A DNA stretch of 64,000 nt, taken from contig CAMNDM010000005.1 of NCBI GenBank assembly GCA_946535435.1, positions 62,001 through 126,000 of the forward strand, read 5' to 3'. The position numbers and the translations under genes were made by a program. Source of the DNA: Physcocola sp002396385. GTDB taxonomy: Bacteria; Bacteroidota; Bacteroidia; Bacteroidales; Paludibacteraceae. Below, piece by piece: positions 27,802 through 36,290 of the stretch. Positions within the stretch are counted from its first letter, which is position 1. Each line of letters begins with the position of its first letter. The notes under the pieces are model-generated. The model had not been told where the DNA came from. It saw only the letters and a list, made by a program, of their open reading frames with translations, and ran no database searches.

Positions 27802-28236
27802 ATGATTCAGAGAATTCAATCTTTATTTCTTCTCGTTGTAGTTTTTCTAACTGGTTTGATGTTCCTTTTCGATTTCTCAAATTTCGAAAAAGGAGTTGAA
27901 ACAAGCGGTTTCAACGTATGTGGTATTGAGAATGTTTGTACTACCTGGCCGCTTGCCATTCTAAATTTCCTTATTTTAGCAATTGCCCTATACACCATTT
28001 TCGCATACAAAAACAGAATACTACAAATGCGTATTTGCACCCTCAATGCCATCTTAATGATTGGGCAATACGCACTTATGGCCTTCTATATGTACTACCT
28101 GAAAGATGAAGGCACAAAGTTGAATTTCGAACTTCCAATTCTCATTCCATTCATCAACATTATTCTCACATACATCTCATGGAGGGCAATTGGAAAAGAC
28201 GAAGCTTTAGTTCATTCGTACGACCATTTACGATAA
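27802..28236 (+). CDS. DUF4293 family membrane protein
   Basis: A 144-residue protein with four membrane helices, starting MIQRIQSLFLLVVVFLTGLM, the characteristic N terminus of the Bacteroidetes DUF4293 family. Function is unknown. It is a single gene convergent with vsr; only 14 bases separate the two stops and no terminator hairpin is visible between them. Confidence 0.85.
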   Translation: MIQRIQSLFLLVVVFLTGLMFLFDFSNFEKGVETSGFNVCGIENVCTTWPLAILNFLILAIALYTIFAYKNRILQMRICTLNAILMIGQYALMAFYMYYLKDEGTKLNFELPILIPFINIILTYISWRAIGKDEALVHSYDHLR

Positions 28237-28250
28237 GCGGCCCTATACGT

Positions 28251-28805
28251 CTACTCGTTATGCTCCTTTCCATAAGGGGCATAACCTTCTGCGGCAATGG
28301 CAATATCGTCTTCTTTTGGCGCATAGATTTCCCCTGTTGTTCTAACTCCGCATTTCTTTAAATAGGCAACAGACAAATTATAGACGACTTCTTTTAAAGT
28401 TGCCTCTCTTACCGATGGTTTCAACTGGCATTCCCAAATAACCATCACACCCCACCCTAAGGAAATCAGTTGTTGTCGGACGCGCTCGTCACGCTCCCTG
28501 TTGGTTTCTATCTTGTTTTTCCAGAACAACGTGTTTGTCTTCGGCAACCTATAATAAGGACACGCTTCATGTCCGTGCCAAAAGCACCCGTTTATAAAAA
28601 TCACTGTACTATATTTCTTTAAGACAATATCGGGTTTTCCTGGCAAATTCGAGCAATGCAGCCTATAATGTATACCCTGGCTGAATAAATACTTCCGCAC
28701 AATCAACTCAGGCTTTGTATCATTCGACTTATTCGCCTGCATACATTTACGCCTTTGTTCCGGACTCAGTTTATCAACCATACTCTGTTTACTATTTGCA
28801 AACAT
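28251..28805 (-). CDS. vsr: very short patch repair (Vsr) endonuclease
   Basis: A 184-residue protein (176 if started at the ninth codon, Met). Vsr features are in order: MVDKLSPEQRRKCMQANKS, DTKPELIVRKYLF, LPGKPDIVL with the catalytic Asp, FINGCFWHGHEACPYYRLPK with Cys/His zinc ligands, and FWKNKIETNRERDER. It nicks 5' of T in T:G mismatches made by deamination of 5-methylcytosine. No cytosine-5 methyltransferase lies nearby, although one normally partners Vsr. A tail of about 35 residues (GEIYAPKEDDIAIAAEG) extends beyond the E. coli enzyme. Confidence 0.9.
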   Translation of the reverse strand: MFANSKQSMVDKLSPEQRRKCMQANKSNDTKPELIVRKYLFSQGIHYRLHCSNLPGKPDIVLKKYSTVIFINGCFWHGHEACPYYRLPKTNTLFWKNKIETNRERDERVRQQLISLGWGVMVIWECQLKPSVREATLKEVVYNLSVAYLKKCGVRTTGEIYAPKEDDIAIAAEGYAPYGKEHNE

Positions 28806-28880
28806 AAAATTACGGGAATCCAGCCACTTTTATGACAATCAGGCACAAGTAATTCTTTAAAATATGCTACATAGAAAACA

Positions 28881-28909
28881 AAAAAGCCTCCCAAAAAGGG
28901 AGGCTTTTT
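28881..28909 (-). terminator. terminator of the valS-ndk transcript
   Basis: AAAAAGCCTCCC/GGGAGGCTTTTT with an AAAAA loop. It is symmetric, so it works on the minus strand just after ndk. Confidence 0.88.
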
Positions 28910-28926
28910 ATTAATATCATATTTAT

Positions 28927-29388
28927 TTACAATTCATCTGCCGCATACAGATAGTCTAACAGAGGCATCTTGTAGTCGAATAACTCGCCTGGATTAAAAA
29001 ATCTCTCCAATTCAATTTTCGCATTTTCGATGGAATCGCTCGTATGAACGATATTCTCCTGAAAACTCATACAATAATCGCCCCTTATAGTACCCAGAGC
29101 AGCCTTACGTCCGTTTGTAACGCCAGCAAGGTTTCTTACCACCTCAACAGCGTCAACACCTTCGTAGCAGCATACAATAACCGGAGTAACCATCATGGCA
29201 TCTTTCAACTGTTGGAAGAAAGGTTTACCCTTGTGCTGTCCGTAGTGTTCAGAAAGCTGTTCGTCGGTCAACTGGCACATCTTCATTCCAGCCAATCTCA
29301 AACCTTTCTGTTCAAAGCGACGGGTAACCTCACCGACTAAGCCACGCATCAAGCAGCTTGGCTTCAAAATAACTAAAGTCTTTTCCAT
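28927..29388 (-). CDS. ndk: nucleoside diphosphate kinase
   Basis: A 153-residue protein that transfers the gamma-phosphate of ATP to other NDPs. It begins EKTLVILKPSCLMRGLVGEV. The active-site segment is present but divergent: FQENIVHTSDSIENAKIE carries the conserved His-x-Ser/Thr-Asp-Ser region, which is usually N-x-x-H-G-S-D-S. The Gly before SDS is Thr here. It lies one base downstream of valS. Confidence 0.92.
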   Translation of the reverse strand: MEKTLVILKPSCLMRGLVGEVTRRFEQKGLRLAGMKMCQLTDEQLSEHYGQHKGKPFFQQLKDAMMVTPVIVCCYEGVDAVEVVRNLAGVTNGRKAALGTIRGDYCMSFQENIVHTSDSIENAKIELERFFNPGELFDYKMPLLDYLYAADEL

Positions 29389-29389
29389 T

Positions 29390-32086
29390 TTATTTCTTTA
29401 ATGCGGCAAGATTTGCCTTTAATGTTGCCAACTTTGATTCAGCGTCTGCCTTTTTCTTTCGTTCAACTTCTACAACTTCTGGTTTAGCGTGAGCCACAAA
29501 CTTCTCATTGCCCAACTTCTTCTCTACAGAAATCAAGAAACCTTCGTAATACTTGATGTCAGCCTCAATCTTCTTAACTTCAGCCTCTACATCAATGGTA
29601 TCGCCAAGCGGAACAATACATTCAACAGTTCCAACCATAAACGATGCGGTAGCGCCATCTATATTGTTTTCTGACGCTTTTATCGATGTAATATTAGCCA
29701 ATTTCTGAATCAAAGCGTTATTGCTGCAATCGAGATTTCCGTTATAGAAGAGCTCAAACTCCTTACGAGGGCTAATACCCTTTTCAGCTCTCAAATTACG
29801 AACACCGGCAATAAGTTCTTTCGTCACTTCCATCTTAGAGATAACGGTTTCATCGAAAGAAGAGGCTTTAGGCTGCTGTGCTACCATAATAGAGTCGGTT
29901 GCGTCTCTGTCGCTGATTGCCTGGTAAAGCTCTTCGGTAATGAACGGCATGAATGGGTGCAACAACTTCAACAACGATTCGAAGAAGCCGAGTGTTGCGT
30001 TCAAAGTAGCAGCGTCGATTGGGTGCTGGTACTCAGGTTTAACCATTTCCAAATACCATGCAGAGAATTCGTCTCTGAACAATTTGTAAACAGCCATCAA
30101 AGCCTCGCTAAGACGATACTTGCTGAAGCAGTCGTCAATTTCAATGATAGTCTTGTTCAACTGTTCACCAAACCACTTAATTGCAAGTTTAGCAGTTTCA
30201 GGCTGTGCCAGTTTATCGTCAACATCCCATCCCTTAACCAAACGGAATGCGTTCCAAATCTTGTTATTGAAGTTACGTCCCTGTTCGCAAAGCGCGTCAT
30301 CGAACAAGATATCGTTACCGGCAGGCGCAGAAAGCATCATACCCATACGGACACCGTCGGCACCGTATGTAGCAATCAAGTCTAATGGGTCTGGTGAGTT
30401 ACCCAAACTCTTTGACATCTTACGACCAATCTTGTCACGTACAATACCAGTGAAATATACGTTGCGGAAAGGCATCTTGCCCTGGTATTCATAACCAGCC
30501 ATAATCATACGTGCAACCCAGAAGAAGATGATATCCGGACCTGTAACCAAGTCACTTGTCGGATAATAATAATTGATTTCCTCGTTACCAGGATTGTTAA
30601 TGCCATCGAACAACGAGATTGGCCACAACCAAGAAGAGAACCATGTATCAAGAGCATCCTCGTCCCGAACAAGTTGATCTGCTGTAATATTTTCGTAACC
30701 AGCAATCTTCTTAGCCTTTGCCAAAGCATCCTCTACGGTAAGAGCTACAACGAATTTTTCTTCTGCACCTTCTTCTGTTGGTAAGAAATAAGCAGGTATT
30801 CTATGCCCCCACCACAACTGACGAGAGATACACCAATCCTGAATGTTCTCCAACCAATTCTTATATGTAGTTACATATTTAGAAGGATAGAATTTCAACT
30901 CACCGTTTACAACAGGCGGAAGAGCGATGTCTGCGAAGTGCTGCATTGAAAGGAACCACTGCTTGCAAAGACGTGGTTCAACTGCTGTATCTTGGTTACG
31001 CTCTGAATAACCAACCTTATTATTGTAATCCTCAACCTTTTCAAGCAAACCTGCGTTGTCAAGATCTATTGCAATCTGCTTACGAACATCGAAACGATCC
31101 TGTCCGACATACATTCCAGCTGCTTCTGAGATAGTACCGTCTGCATTGAAAATGTCGATAGTTTCAAGGCCATGTGTCTTGCCGAGTGCATAGTCGTTTA
31201 CATCGTGAGCAGGAGTAACCTTCAAACATCCGGTACCGAACTCAACATCTACATAACGGTCTTCAATAACAGGAATTACTCTGCCAACCAATGGAACAAT
31301 CACCTTGTGACCCTTCAACCACTGGTTCTTTGGATCCTTTGGATTGATACACATTGCAGTATCACCCATGATAGTTTCAGGACGTGTTGTAGCAACTACT
31401 GCATAGTAGCCTTTCTCATCTTTGTGGAAAACTTCACCCTCTTCACCGGTAAGTTTAACAGCCTCACTATCCTGCACATAGTATTTCAAGTAGAAAAGTT
31501 TGCTCTTCTCATCACGGTAAATAACCTCTTCAGTTGAAAGCACAGTCTGAGCTTTAGGATCCCAGTTAACCATGCGAAGACCGCGATAAATCAAGCCCTT
31601 TTCATAAAGGTCAACGAAAACCTTAAGAACCGATTCCGAGCGTTTATCATCCATGGTGAAAGCAGTGCGGTCCCAATCACATGAAGCACCAAGCTTCTTC
31701 AACTGTTCTAGGATGATGCCTCCGTGTTTTCTAGTCCAGTCCCAAGCATGCTCAAGGAACTGTTCGCGGGTAAGGTCTTTCTTCTTTATACCCTCACTAG
31801 CAAGCTTGTTTACAACCTTAGCCTCCGTTGCAATTGAGGCGTGGTCTGTACCTGGCACCCAACATGCGTTAAATCCCTGCATACGGGCACGACGCACTAA
31901 GATATCCTGAATGGTATTATTAAGCATATGTCCCATATGAAGGACTCCCGTCACATTTGGCGGAGGAATGACAACTGTATAAGGTTTTCTTCCATCTGGC
32001 TTTGACTTGAAAAAGCCATTTTTAAGCCAGTACTGATACCATTTATCCTCCACTTCGGACGGATTGTATTTACTTGCTAATTCCAT
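29390..32086 (-). CDS. valS: valyl-tRNA synthetase
   Basis: An 898-residue class I synthetase. The HIGH-type motif is PPNVTGVLHMGHMLNN (near residues 42-57), the editing (CP1) domain follows, KMSKS is in GRKMSKSLGNSPDP (near 552), and a C-terminal coiled coil (EAEVKKIEADIKYYEGFLIS) clamps the tRNA. It charges tRNA-Val and edits threonine. Its promoter lies at 32116-32147. It forms a two-gene operon with ndk. Confidence 0.98.
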   Translation of the reverse strand: MELASKYNPSEVEDKWYQYWLKNGFFKSKPDGRKPYTVVIPPPNVTGVLHMGHMLNNTIQDILVRRARMQGFNACWVPGTDHASIATEAKVVNKLASEGIKKKDLTREQFLEHAWDWTRKHGGIILEQLKKLGASCDWDRTAFTMDDKRSESVLKVFVDLYEKGLIYRGLRMVNWDPKAQTVLSTEEVIYRDEKSKLFYLKYYVQDSEAVKLTGEEGEVFHKDEKGYYAVVATTRPETIMGDTAMCINPKDPKNQWLKGHKVIVPLVGRVIPVIEDRYVDVEFGTGCLKVTPAHDVNDYALGKTHGLETIDIFNADGTISEAAGMYVGQDRFDVRKQIAIDLDNAGLLEKVEDYNNKVGYSERNQDTAVEPRLCKQWFLSMQHFADIALPPVVNGELKFYPSKYVTTYKNWLENIQDWCISRQLWWGHRIPAYFLPTEEGAEEKFVVALTVEDALAKAKKIAGYENITADQLVRDEDALDTWFSSWLWPISLFDGINNPGNEEINYYYPTSDLVTGPDIIFFWVARMIMAGYEYQGKMPFRNVYFTGIVRDKIGRKMSKSLGNSPDPLDLIATYGADGVRMGMMLSAPAGNDILFDDALCEQGRNFNNKIWNAFRLVKGWDVDDKLAQPETAKLAIKWFGEQLNKTIIEIDDCFSKYRLSEALMAVYKLFRDEFSAWYLEMVKPEYQHPIDAATLNATLGFFESLLKLLHPFMPFITEELYQAISDRDATDSIMVAQQPKASSFDETVISKMEVTKELIAGVRNLRAEKGISPRKEFELFYNGNLDCSNNALIQKLANITSIKASENNIDGATASFMVGTVECIVPLGDTIDVEAEVKKIEADIKYYEGFLISVEKKLGNEKFVAHAKPEVVEVERKKKADAESKLATLKANLAALKK

Positions 32087-32115
32087 TCTTGTTTATTTTT
32101 TTTCGTTTTAAAACG

Positions 32116-32147
32116 CAAAAATACAAATGAAATTCGGGTTTCACAAA
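32116..32147 (-). promoter_or_regulatory. promoter of valS-ndk
   Basis: On the minus strand, TTTG (32147-32144), 20 bases, then TATTTTTG (32123-32116). This fits the Bacteroidetes consensus exactly. Confidence 0.7.
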
Positions 32148-32228
32148 ACATTATCATCCAAACCAGATTAATTCGTACGAATTCGTAAAAAACTACAGAC
32201 AAAGAACGGGTCTAGAACAGATAATTCG

Positions 32229-32236
32229 TATCTTTG
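32229..32236 (+). promoter_or_regulatory. -7 element of the first LRR gene group
   Basis: TATCTTTG, 16 bases before ATG 32252, between the divergent valS promoter and the first of four tightly spaced LRR genes. Confidence 0.5.
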
Positions 32237-32251
32237 TGTAAAATAGAAAAT

Positions 32252-33361
32252 ATGTCTCAAATGGGAATACTACAAATCTTTAGGAATCTATTTAATAGAA
32301 ATAAGAAGGCGGTTCAATCAAAAAAAGTCATTACAATCGACATCTACTCTCCTGTCGACAAGCTCCTTTCTAAGAAAGAACAGAAAATTATCACCGACTT
32401 GGTGGTACTCGGTCCTGCCAGATCTGGCAAAGGTCCTGAGTTATTCCGATTTATTAAAAACATCTGTGAGAAATATGAGAATTTGGCAAACATTGATTTG
32501 TCTGGTCTAATAGGACTTGAGGATGTACCTGAAGATGCTTTGTCAAAGTGTGATTCCTTACGTAAGGTTATTCTTCCGAATGGCATCATCAGCATAAAGA
32601 ACAGAGCGTTCAAAGCTTGTTCAAACCTTCAAGAAGTTTACCTTCCAGAAGGACTTGAACGCATTTTTGAAGAAGCGTTTGCCAATTGTCCGCACCTAGC
32701 TTCCGTCATTCTACCCAAAAGCCTCTACCGCTTGGGAAAGGACGTTTTCTCGGGCGATGACCTTATTGAAGAATTTGTCATTCCTAGTCGTGTTGAAAGC
32801 ATCGGGACTGGTTCCTTTAACTGTAAATGCTTGAAAAGGATTATTGTTGAACCACACAATCCTAGTTACATAGCTGTTGACAACGTTTTATTCAGCAGAA
32901 ACGGTAGCGCGCTTGTTAAATTTGCCAACGATAACGCAATCACCGATTACACTATTCCAAACGGGGTTGCTAAAATCGTTGAGGAGGCGTTCTATGGCTG
33001 CAAATCGCTTGCCAAGGTCAACATTTCTGGCAATGTCAATATCATTGGAGACAAGGCATTTATGAATTGCGACAAAATAGAAGCAATCGATATACCTTCA
33101 AGCGTTGAGAAAATCGGCAACGAGGCTTTCTGCAACTGCAGCAGCCTGCTACGTGTAAAAATGAGCAACGGCACTACCAATATCGGGAATAGGGTCTTCT
33201 ATGCCTGCACAAAACTTAACGAGGTTAACATTCCTACCTCGTTACTTAAAATTGGCGATGAGGCTTTTGCCGGTTGTTCTGCCCTTAAAGCCTTTGTTCT
33301 CCCTTCATACGTCGAGTATGTGGGTAAAAACATTTTCGAAGGTACAATAACAAGCAAATAA
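32252..33361 (+). CDS. BspA-like leucine-rich-repeat (LRR_5) protein, no export signal
   Basis: A 369-residue protein from ATG 32252 (an in-frame TTG at 32234 overlaps the promoter box). The N terminus MSQMGILQIFRNLFNRNKKA is basic and lacks a signal peptide. A leader module follows (ITDLVVLGPARS, then LANIDLSGLIGLEDV), and then about ten units of roughly 23 residues of the form AFxxCxxLxxIxLPxxLxxIG. The strand is interrupted near residue 215 by the insert VDNVLFSRNGSALVKF, common in this superfamily. It is first of four LRR genes spaced 7, 1 and 4 bases apart. The ligand and location are unknown. Confidence 0.85.
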   Translation: MSQMGILQIFRNLFNRNKKAVQSKKVITIDIYSPVDKLLSKKEQKIITDLVVLGPARSGKGPELFRFIKNICEKYENLANIDLSGLIGLEDVPEDALSKCDSLRKVILPNGIISIKNRAFKACSNLQEVYLPEGLERIFEEAFANCPHLASVILPKSLYRLGKDVFSGDDLIEEFVIPSRVESIGTGSFNCKCLKRIIVEPHNPSYIAVDNVLFSRNGSALVKFANDNAITDYTIPNGVAKIVEEAFYGCKSLAKVNISGNVNIIGDKAFMNCDKIEAIDIPSSVEKIGNEAFCNCSSLLRVKMSNGTTNIGNRVFYACTKLNEVNIPTSLLKIGDEAFAGCSALKAFVLPSYVEYVGKNIFEGTITSK

Positions 33362-33368
33362 GTTGATT

Positions 33369-34277
33369 ATGAAGATAGAAATAGAATTATCAGAACCAGG
33401 CTCTTTAAGGAAACAAGTCATTGAGAGAAAAAAAGAATTTCAAAACGCTGACTTGAAAGTTGTTGGCAGAATGAACGATGGCGACATGAAATTCATTAAG
33501 CAAGCTACCGGACGTAACGGATTCATTAAAGGAATAGATTTAAGTTATGCTTCTGGCATTTATGCCATTGACCGGAATTCGTTTGAAGAGGGTGGGGTGC
33601 TTAATTCTGCCAAACTCAACAGTTCTGTCAAACAACTTGGTTGGGGTGCGTTCTGCATGTGCGACAAACTAACCTCTATTTCACTTACCAGCGACATTGA
33701 AGCCATTGAAAATTTCTCGTTCAATGGTTGCTCTGCGCTCCCCTACATCACACTACCAAAGAATTTGAAAAAATTAGGGTCTCAGACTTTCGGTGGTTGT
33801 ACAAAACTCGAAGAATTCAAAATTCAAGCGTCTAATAAATTCTTTAGCACCGACAATGGTGTCATTTTCAGCAAAGATTTTTCAAAACTCATTAAATATC
33901 CTGCGGGAAAAAAAGACAAAACCTACGTCTTCCCCGAAAAAGTAAAAACCATTGGCGATTATGCTTTCTTCATGTGCGACAACTTGAAGAACATTGTACT
34001 GCCCGAAGGTATAACTTCAATTAACGAATTTGCATTTGGCAGTTGCACTACTCTACAAACCATTGAACTACCTTCCACTCTAAAAGAAATAAAGGCGAAC
34101 GCTTTCAACAAATGCGAGTCTTTACATGCTCTCACACTATCAGGTATCGAACCTCCCGTTTTCACACCTGACGAGTTTGAAATGCAGCACCTCAACGTTT
34201 ATGTGCCGCTCATGGCCATTGAAACCTATAGGCAGACTGATGGTTGGAAAAACTTAAAGAATCTTTTTGGCAAATAA
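33369..34277 (+). CDS. BspA-like LRR_5 protein, no export signal
   Basis: A 302-residue protein starting at ATG 33369 (MKIEIELSEPGSLRKQVIER). The N-terminal module contains EPGSL, LKVVGRMNDGDMKFIKQA and IKGIDLSYASGIYAI. About six LRR_5 units follow, with the insert DNGVIFSKDFSKLIKYPAGK. The C-terminal cap PPVFTPDEFE...LNVYVPLMAIETYRQTDGWK is the usual end of Bacteroidetes BspA-like proteins. No signal peptide is visible although the cap type is usually found in exported relatives. Confidence 0.85.
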   Translation: MKIEIELSEPGSLRKQVIERKKEFQNADLKVVGRMNDGDMKFIKQATGRNGFIKGIDLSYASGIYAIDRNSFEEGGVLNSAKLNSSVKQLGWGAFCMCDKLTSISLTSDIEAIENFSFNGCSALPYITLPKNLKKLGSQTFGGCTKLEEFKIQASNKFFSTDNGVIFSKDFSKLIKYPAGKKDKTYVFPEKVKTIGDYAFFMCDNLKNIVLPEGITSINEFAFGSCTTLQTIELPSTLKEIKANAFNKCESLHALTLSGIEPPVFTPDEFEMQHLNVYVPLMAIETYRQTDGWKNLKNLFGK

Positions 34278-34278
34278 A

Positions 34279-35007
34279 ATGTGGAACCATAGAGAAAAAT
34301 ATATTTTAAATGCGACGAAAGTTTTATCTTTCGCCGCATTCGCCTTTTTTTCTCTACATAGTTGCAATGGTTATAAATACTTGGAATTGACGGCCGTCAA
34401 TCCCGGCGATTTAAAACAATCGCTGCAAAACAAAGGAAATGATGCGACTGACATACGCATAAATGGAACTATAACACAAGCAGACACCGATTATTTGATT
34501 GAATTGGCCACCAGTTCTGACATTCTAACTCAGTTAGACCTCTCGAACTGCGATATAAAGATGCCACACCATGCCTTTGCGGGATGTACCTTTATTAAAA
34601 CGGTTTATTTGCCCAAACTAAGCATGTTAAGTATACCACACCACATGTTTAGCGGATGCACAAGTCTCTCAAACGTCAAACTTCCTGACGAATGTATTAT
34701 CATTGAGGAAAACGCATTCAAAAACTGCTCTTCTCTCACACAAATTGCTTTGCCTGCATCTATTGACATTATTAAAGACGGTGCATTCTGCGGTTGTTCC
34801 AATTTGAAATACGTCTTTTGTGAAGCAACAATTCCTCCACAATGCAACAGCCGGTGTTTTGCTGATATCCCTTCCGACGCCTGCCTTTATGTACCCAAGG
34901 GTTGCGTTGAACTATATAAAAAAGCGGCAGGCTGGAATAAAATAAACAATATAATTGGTGTAAAGGAATCTATTTTCTTTTCCGACACCAATTGGAAAAA
35001 ACACTAA
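34279..35007 (+). CDS. BspA-like LRR_5 lipoprotein, short
   Basis: A 242-residue protein from ATG 34279, directly after the previous stop. The N-terminal hydrophobic stretch ends in SLHSC (Cys29), a lipobox, so it is probably lipid-anchored. Next comes the shared module (NPGDL, DIRINGTITQADTDYLIELA, LTQLDLSNCDI), then four LRR units (HAFAGC, HMFSGC, NAFKNC, GAFCGC) and the cap PPQCNSRCF...CLYVPKGCVELYKKAAGW. It is the only clearly exported member of this four-gene run. Confidence 0.85.
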   Translation: MWNHREKYILNATKVLSFAAFAFFSLHSCNGYKYLELTAVNPGDLKQSLQNKGNDATDIRINGTITQADTDYLIELATSSDILTQLDLSNCDIKMPHHAFAGCTFIKTVYLPKLSMLSIPHHMFSGCTSLSNVKLPDECIIIEENAFKNCSSLTQIALPASIDIIKDGAFCGCSNLKYVFCEATIPPQCNSRCFADIPSDACLYVPKGCVELYKKAAGWNKINNIIGVKESIFFSDTNWKKH

Positions 35008-35011
35008 GACC

Positions 35012-35974
35012 ATGGGACTATTCAAAAGCATAATTCTAAAATTTAAAACTAAAAAGGTCATAAAGACCAAAAGGCCTGGCGACCTACTTTCATACAAAGA
35101 CTTTGCTTTGAACGACATTACCGAATTAACCGTTATCGGACCTGTCTGCAAAAAAGACATAGACAGGCTTGTTCGGATTGCTAAGGATAATGGTGCTTTA
35201 AGAGTTTTAAACATCGGAGGTGCTTCTGAAATACTTGAAATCAACAACAACCAGTTCCATGGTTGCGACTGTCTGGAAAAGGTGATTCTGCCCAATGGAC
35301 TTCTTAGAATTGGCGAATCAGCTTTCGAGTCATGCAGGTGTCTTAATGAAATTGTGGTGCCAGATAGTCTGCAAACTATAAGCAAAAGCGCTTTTTTCGC
35401 CTGCTATTCGCTTATTGAATTTAAAATCACAAAAAACGTCAAGTTTATTGGCAATTGGGCTTTAGCTTGCAAAAATCTGGAATCAATCAGGGTAGATGAA
35501 AACAACAAAATGTTCAAGTCTATTGACAATATCCTGTTTTCTAACGATGGTACTACCCTGTTAAAATACCCAAGCCACAAACCAGAATCTTCTTATTCCG
35601 TCCCTAATGGTGTAAAGGTTATTGCAAACGCCGCTTTTCAAGATTGTACGGAACTACAAGATATTGTTTTTCCCGACTCATTGGAAGAAATTGGAGACAA
35701 TGCATTTCTAAACACTCAAATCAAGCGCCTTAATGTTCCGCATGGGGTTAAAAAAATTGGCAAACTCGCTTTTTCACATAACACTCTGTTAACAACTGTA
35801 AATTTACCAGGCAGTATCATCCGCCTGGGCGAAAGGGCTTTTACAGAATGTCACAAACTAACGGATGTTAACATTGAGAATGGAATAACCGGAATTGAGG
35901 ATAACGTATTCGCAAACTGTCACAGTCTGAAATCTGTCGATTTGCCACAAAGTGCCTATAAAGTTATAGAATAA
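35012..35974 (+). CDS. BspA-like LRR_5 protein, no export signal
   Basis: A 320-residue protein with a basic, non-hydrophobic N terminus (MGLFKSIILKFKTKKVIKTK). The shared module reads RPGDL, ITELTVIGPVCKKDIDRLV and LRVLNIGGASEILEI. About nine LRR units follow with the insert IDNILFSNDGTTLLKYP. The protein ends in a repeat (NCHSLKSVDLPQSAYKVIE) without the usual C-terminal cap. The basic start resembles that of the first gene of this run (MGILQIFRNLFNRNKK), suggesting recent paralogy. Confidence 0.85.
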   Translation: MGLFKSIILKFKTKKVIKTKRPGDLLSYKDFALNDITELTVIGPVCKKDIDRLVRIAKDNGALRVLNIGGASEILEINNNQFHGCDCLEKVILPNGLLRIGESAFESCRCLNEIVVPDSLQTISKSAFFACYSLIEFKITKNVKFIGNWALACKNLESIRVDENNKMFKSIDNILFSNDGTTLLKYPSHKPESSYSVPNGVKVIANAAFQDCTELQDIVFPDSLEEIGDNAFLNTQIKRLNVPHGVKKIGKLAFSHNTLLTTVNLPGSIIRLGERAFTECHKLTDVNIENGITGIEDNVFANCHSLKSVDLPQSAYKVIE

Positions 35975-36290
35975 ATGTTTTGATGTCCGTTGTGTCACAA
36001 AGCATGAGACTATTTTTTTATACTTAATCGAAAAAGATAAGGCTATCTACTGATAATTACTTTTATACAAAAATGTTCTTTTGCATAGAAGTGTTCTATT
36101 ATATTAGTTTTCAAGAAAAGACAAACGAATCTTCTCAAAAGAAAAATCTTTCAAATTTGCCAAAGAGTACAAATGACTACTTCTCGTGTTTCAGACTGAA
36201 ATGTGTTATTTAACATAACCTGTTTCTTTCTTATCTTACAATACTTTGTTATCTTTACAGAAAGACTACGACACATCAAAATATAGATTT
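35975..36290. other. gene-free spacer between two LRR transcription units
   Basis: Begins with ATGTTTTGATGT (35975-35986), the reverse complement of the cassette-repeat 12-mer at 24740. Near its right end ACATCAAAATAT (36273-36284) is an inverted near-copy. A -7-like TATCTTTA lies at 36250. No reading frame or clear terminator is visible. Confidence 0.5.
36250..36257 (+). promoter_or_regulatory. -7-like element of the LRR-NfeD-SPFH unit
   Basis: TATCTTTA, one base off TAnnTTTG, 33 bases before ATG 36291. Confidence 0.4.

Noticed and set aside
36001..36245. A further LRR gene fragment in the spacer
   Set aside because: No AFxxC or IxLP repeat pattern is found in any frame.
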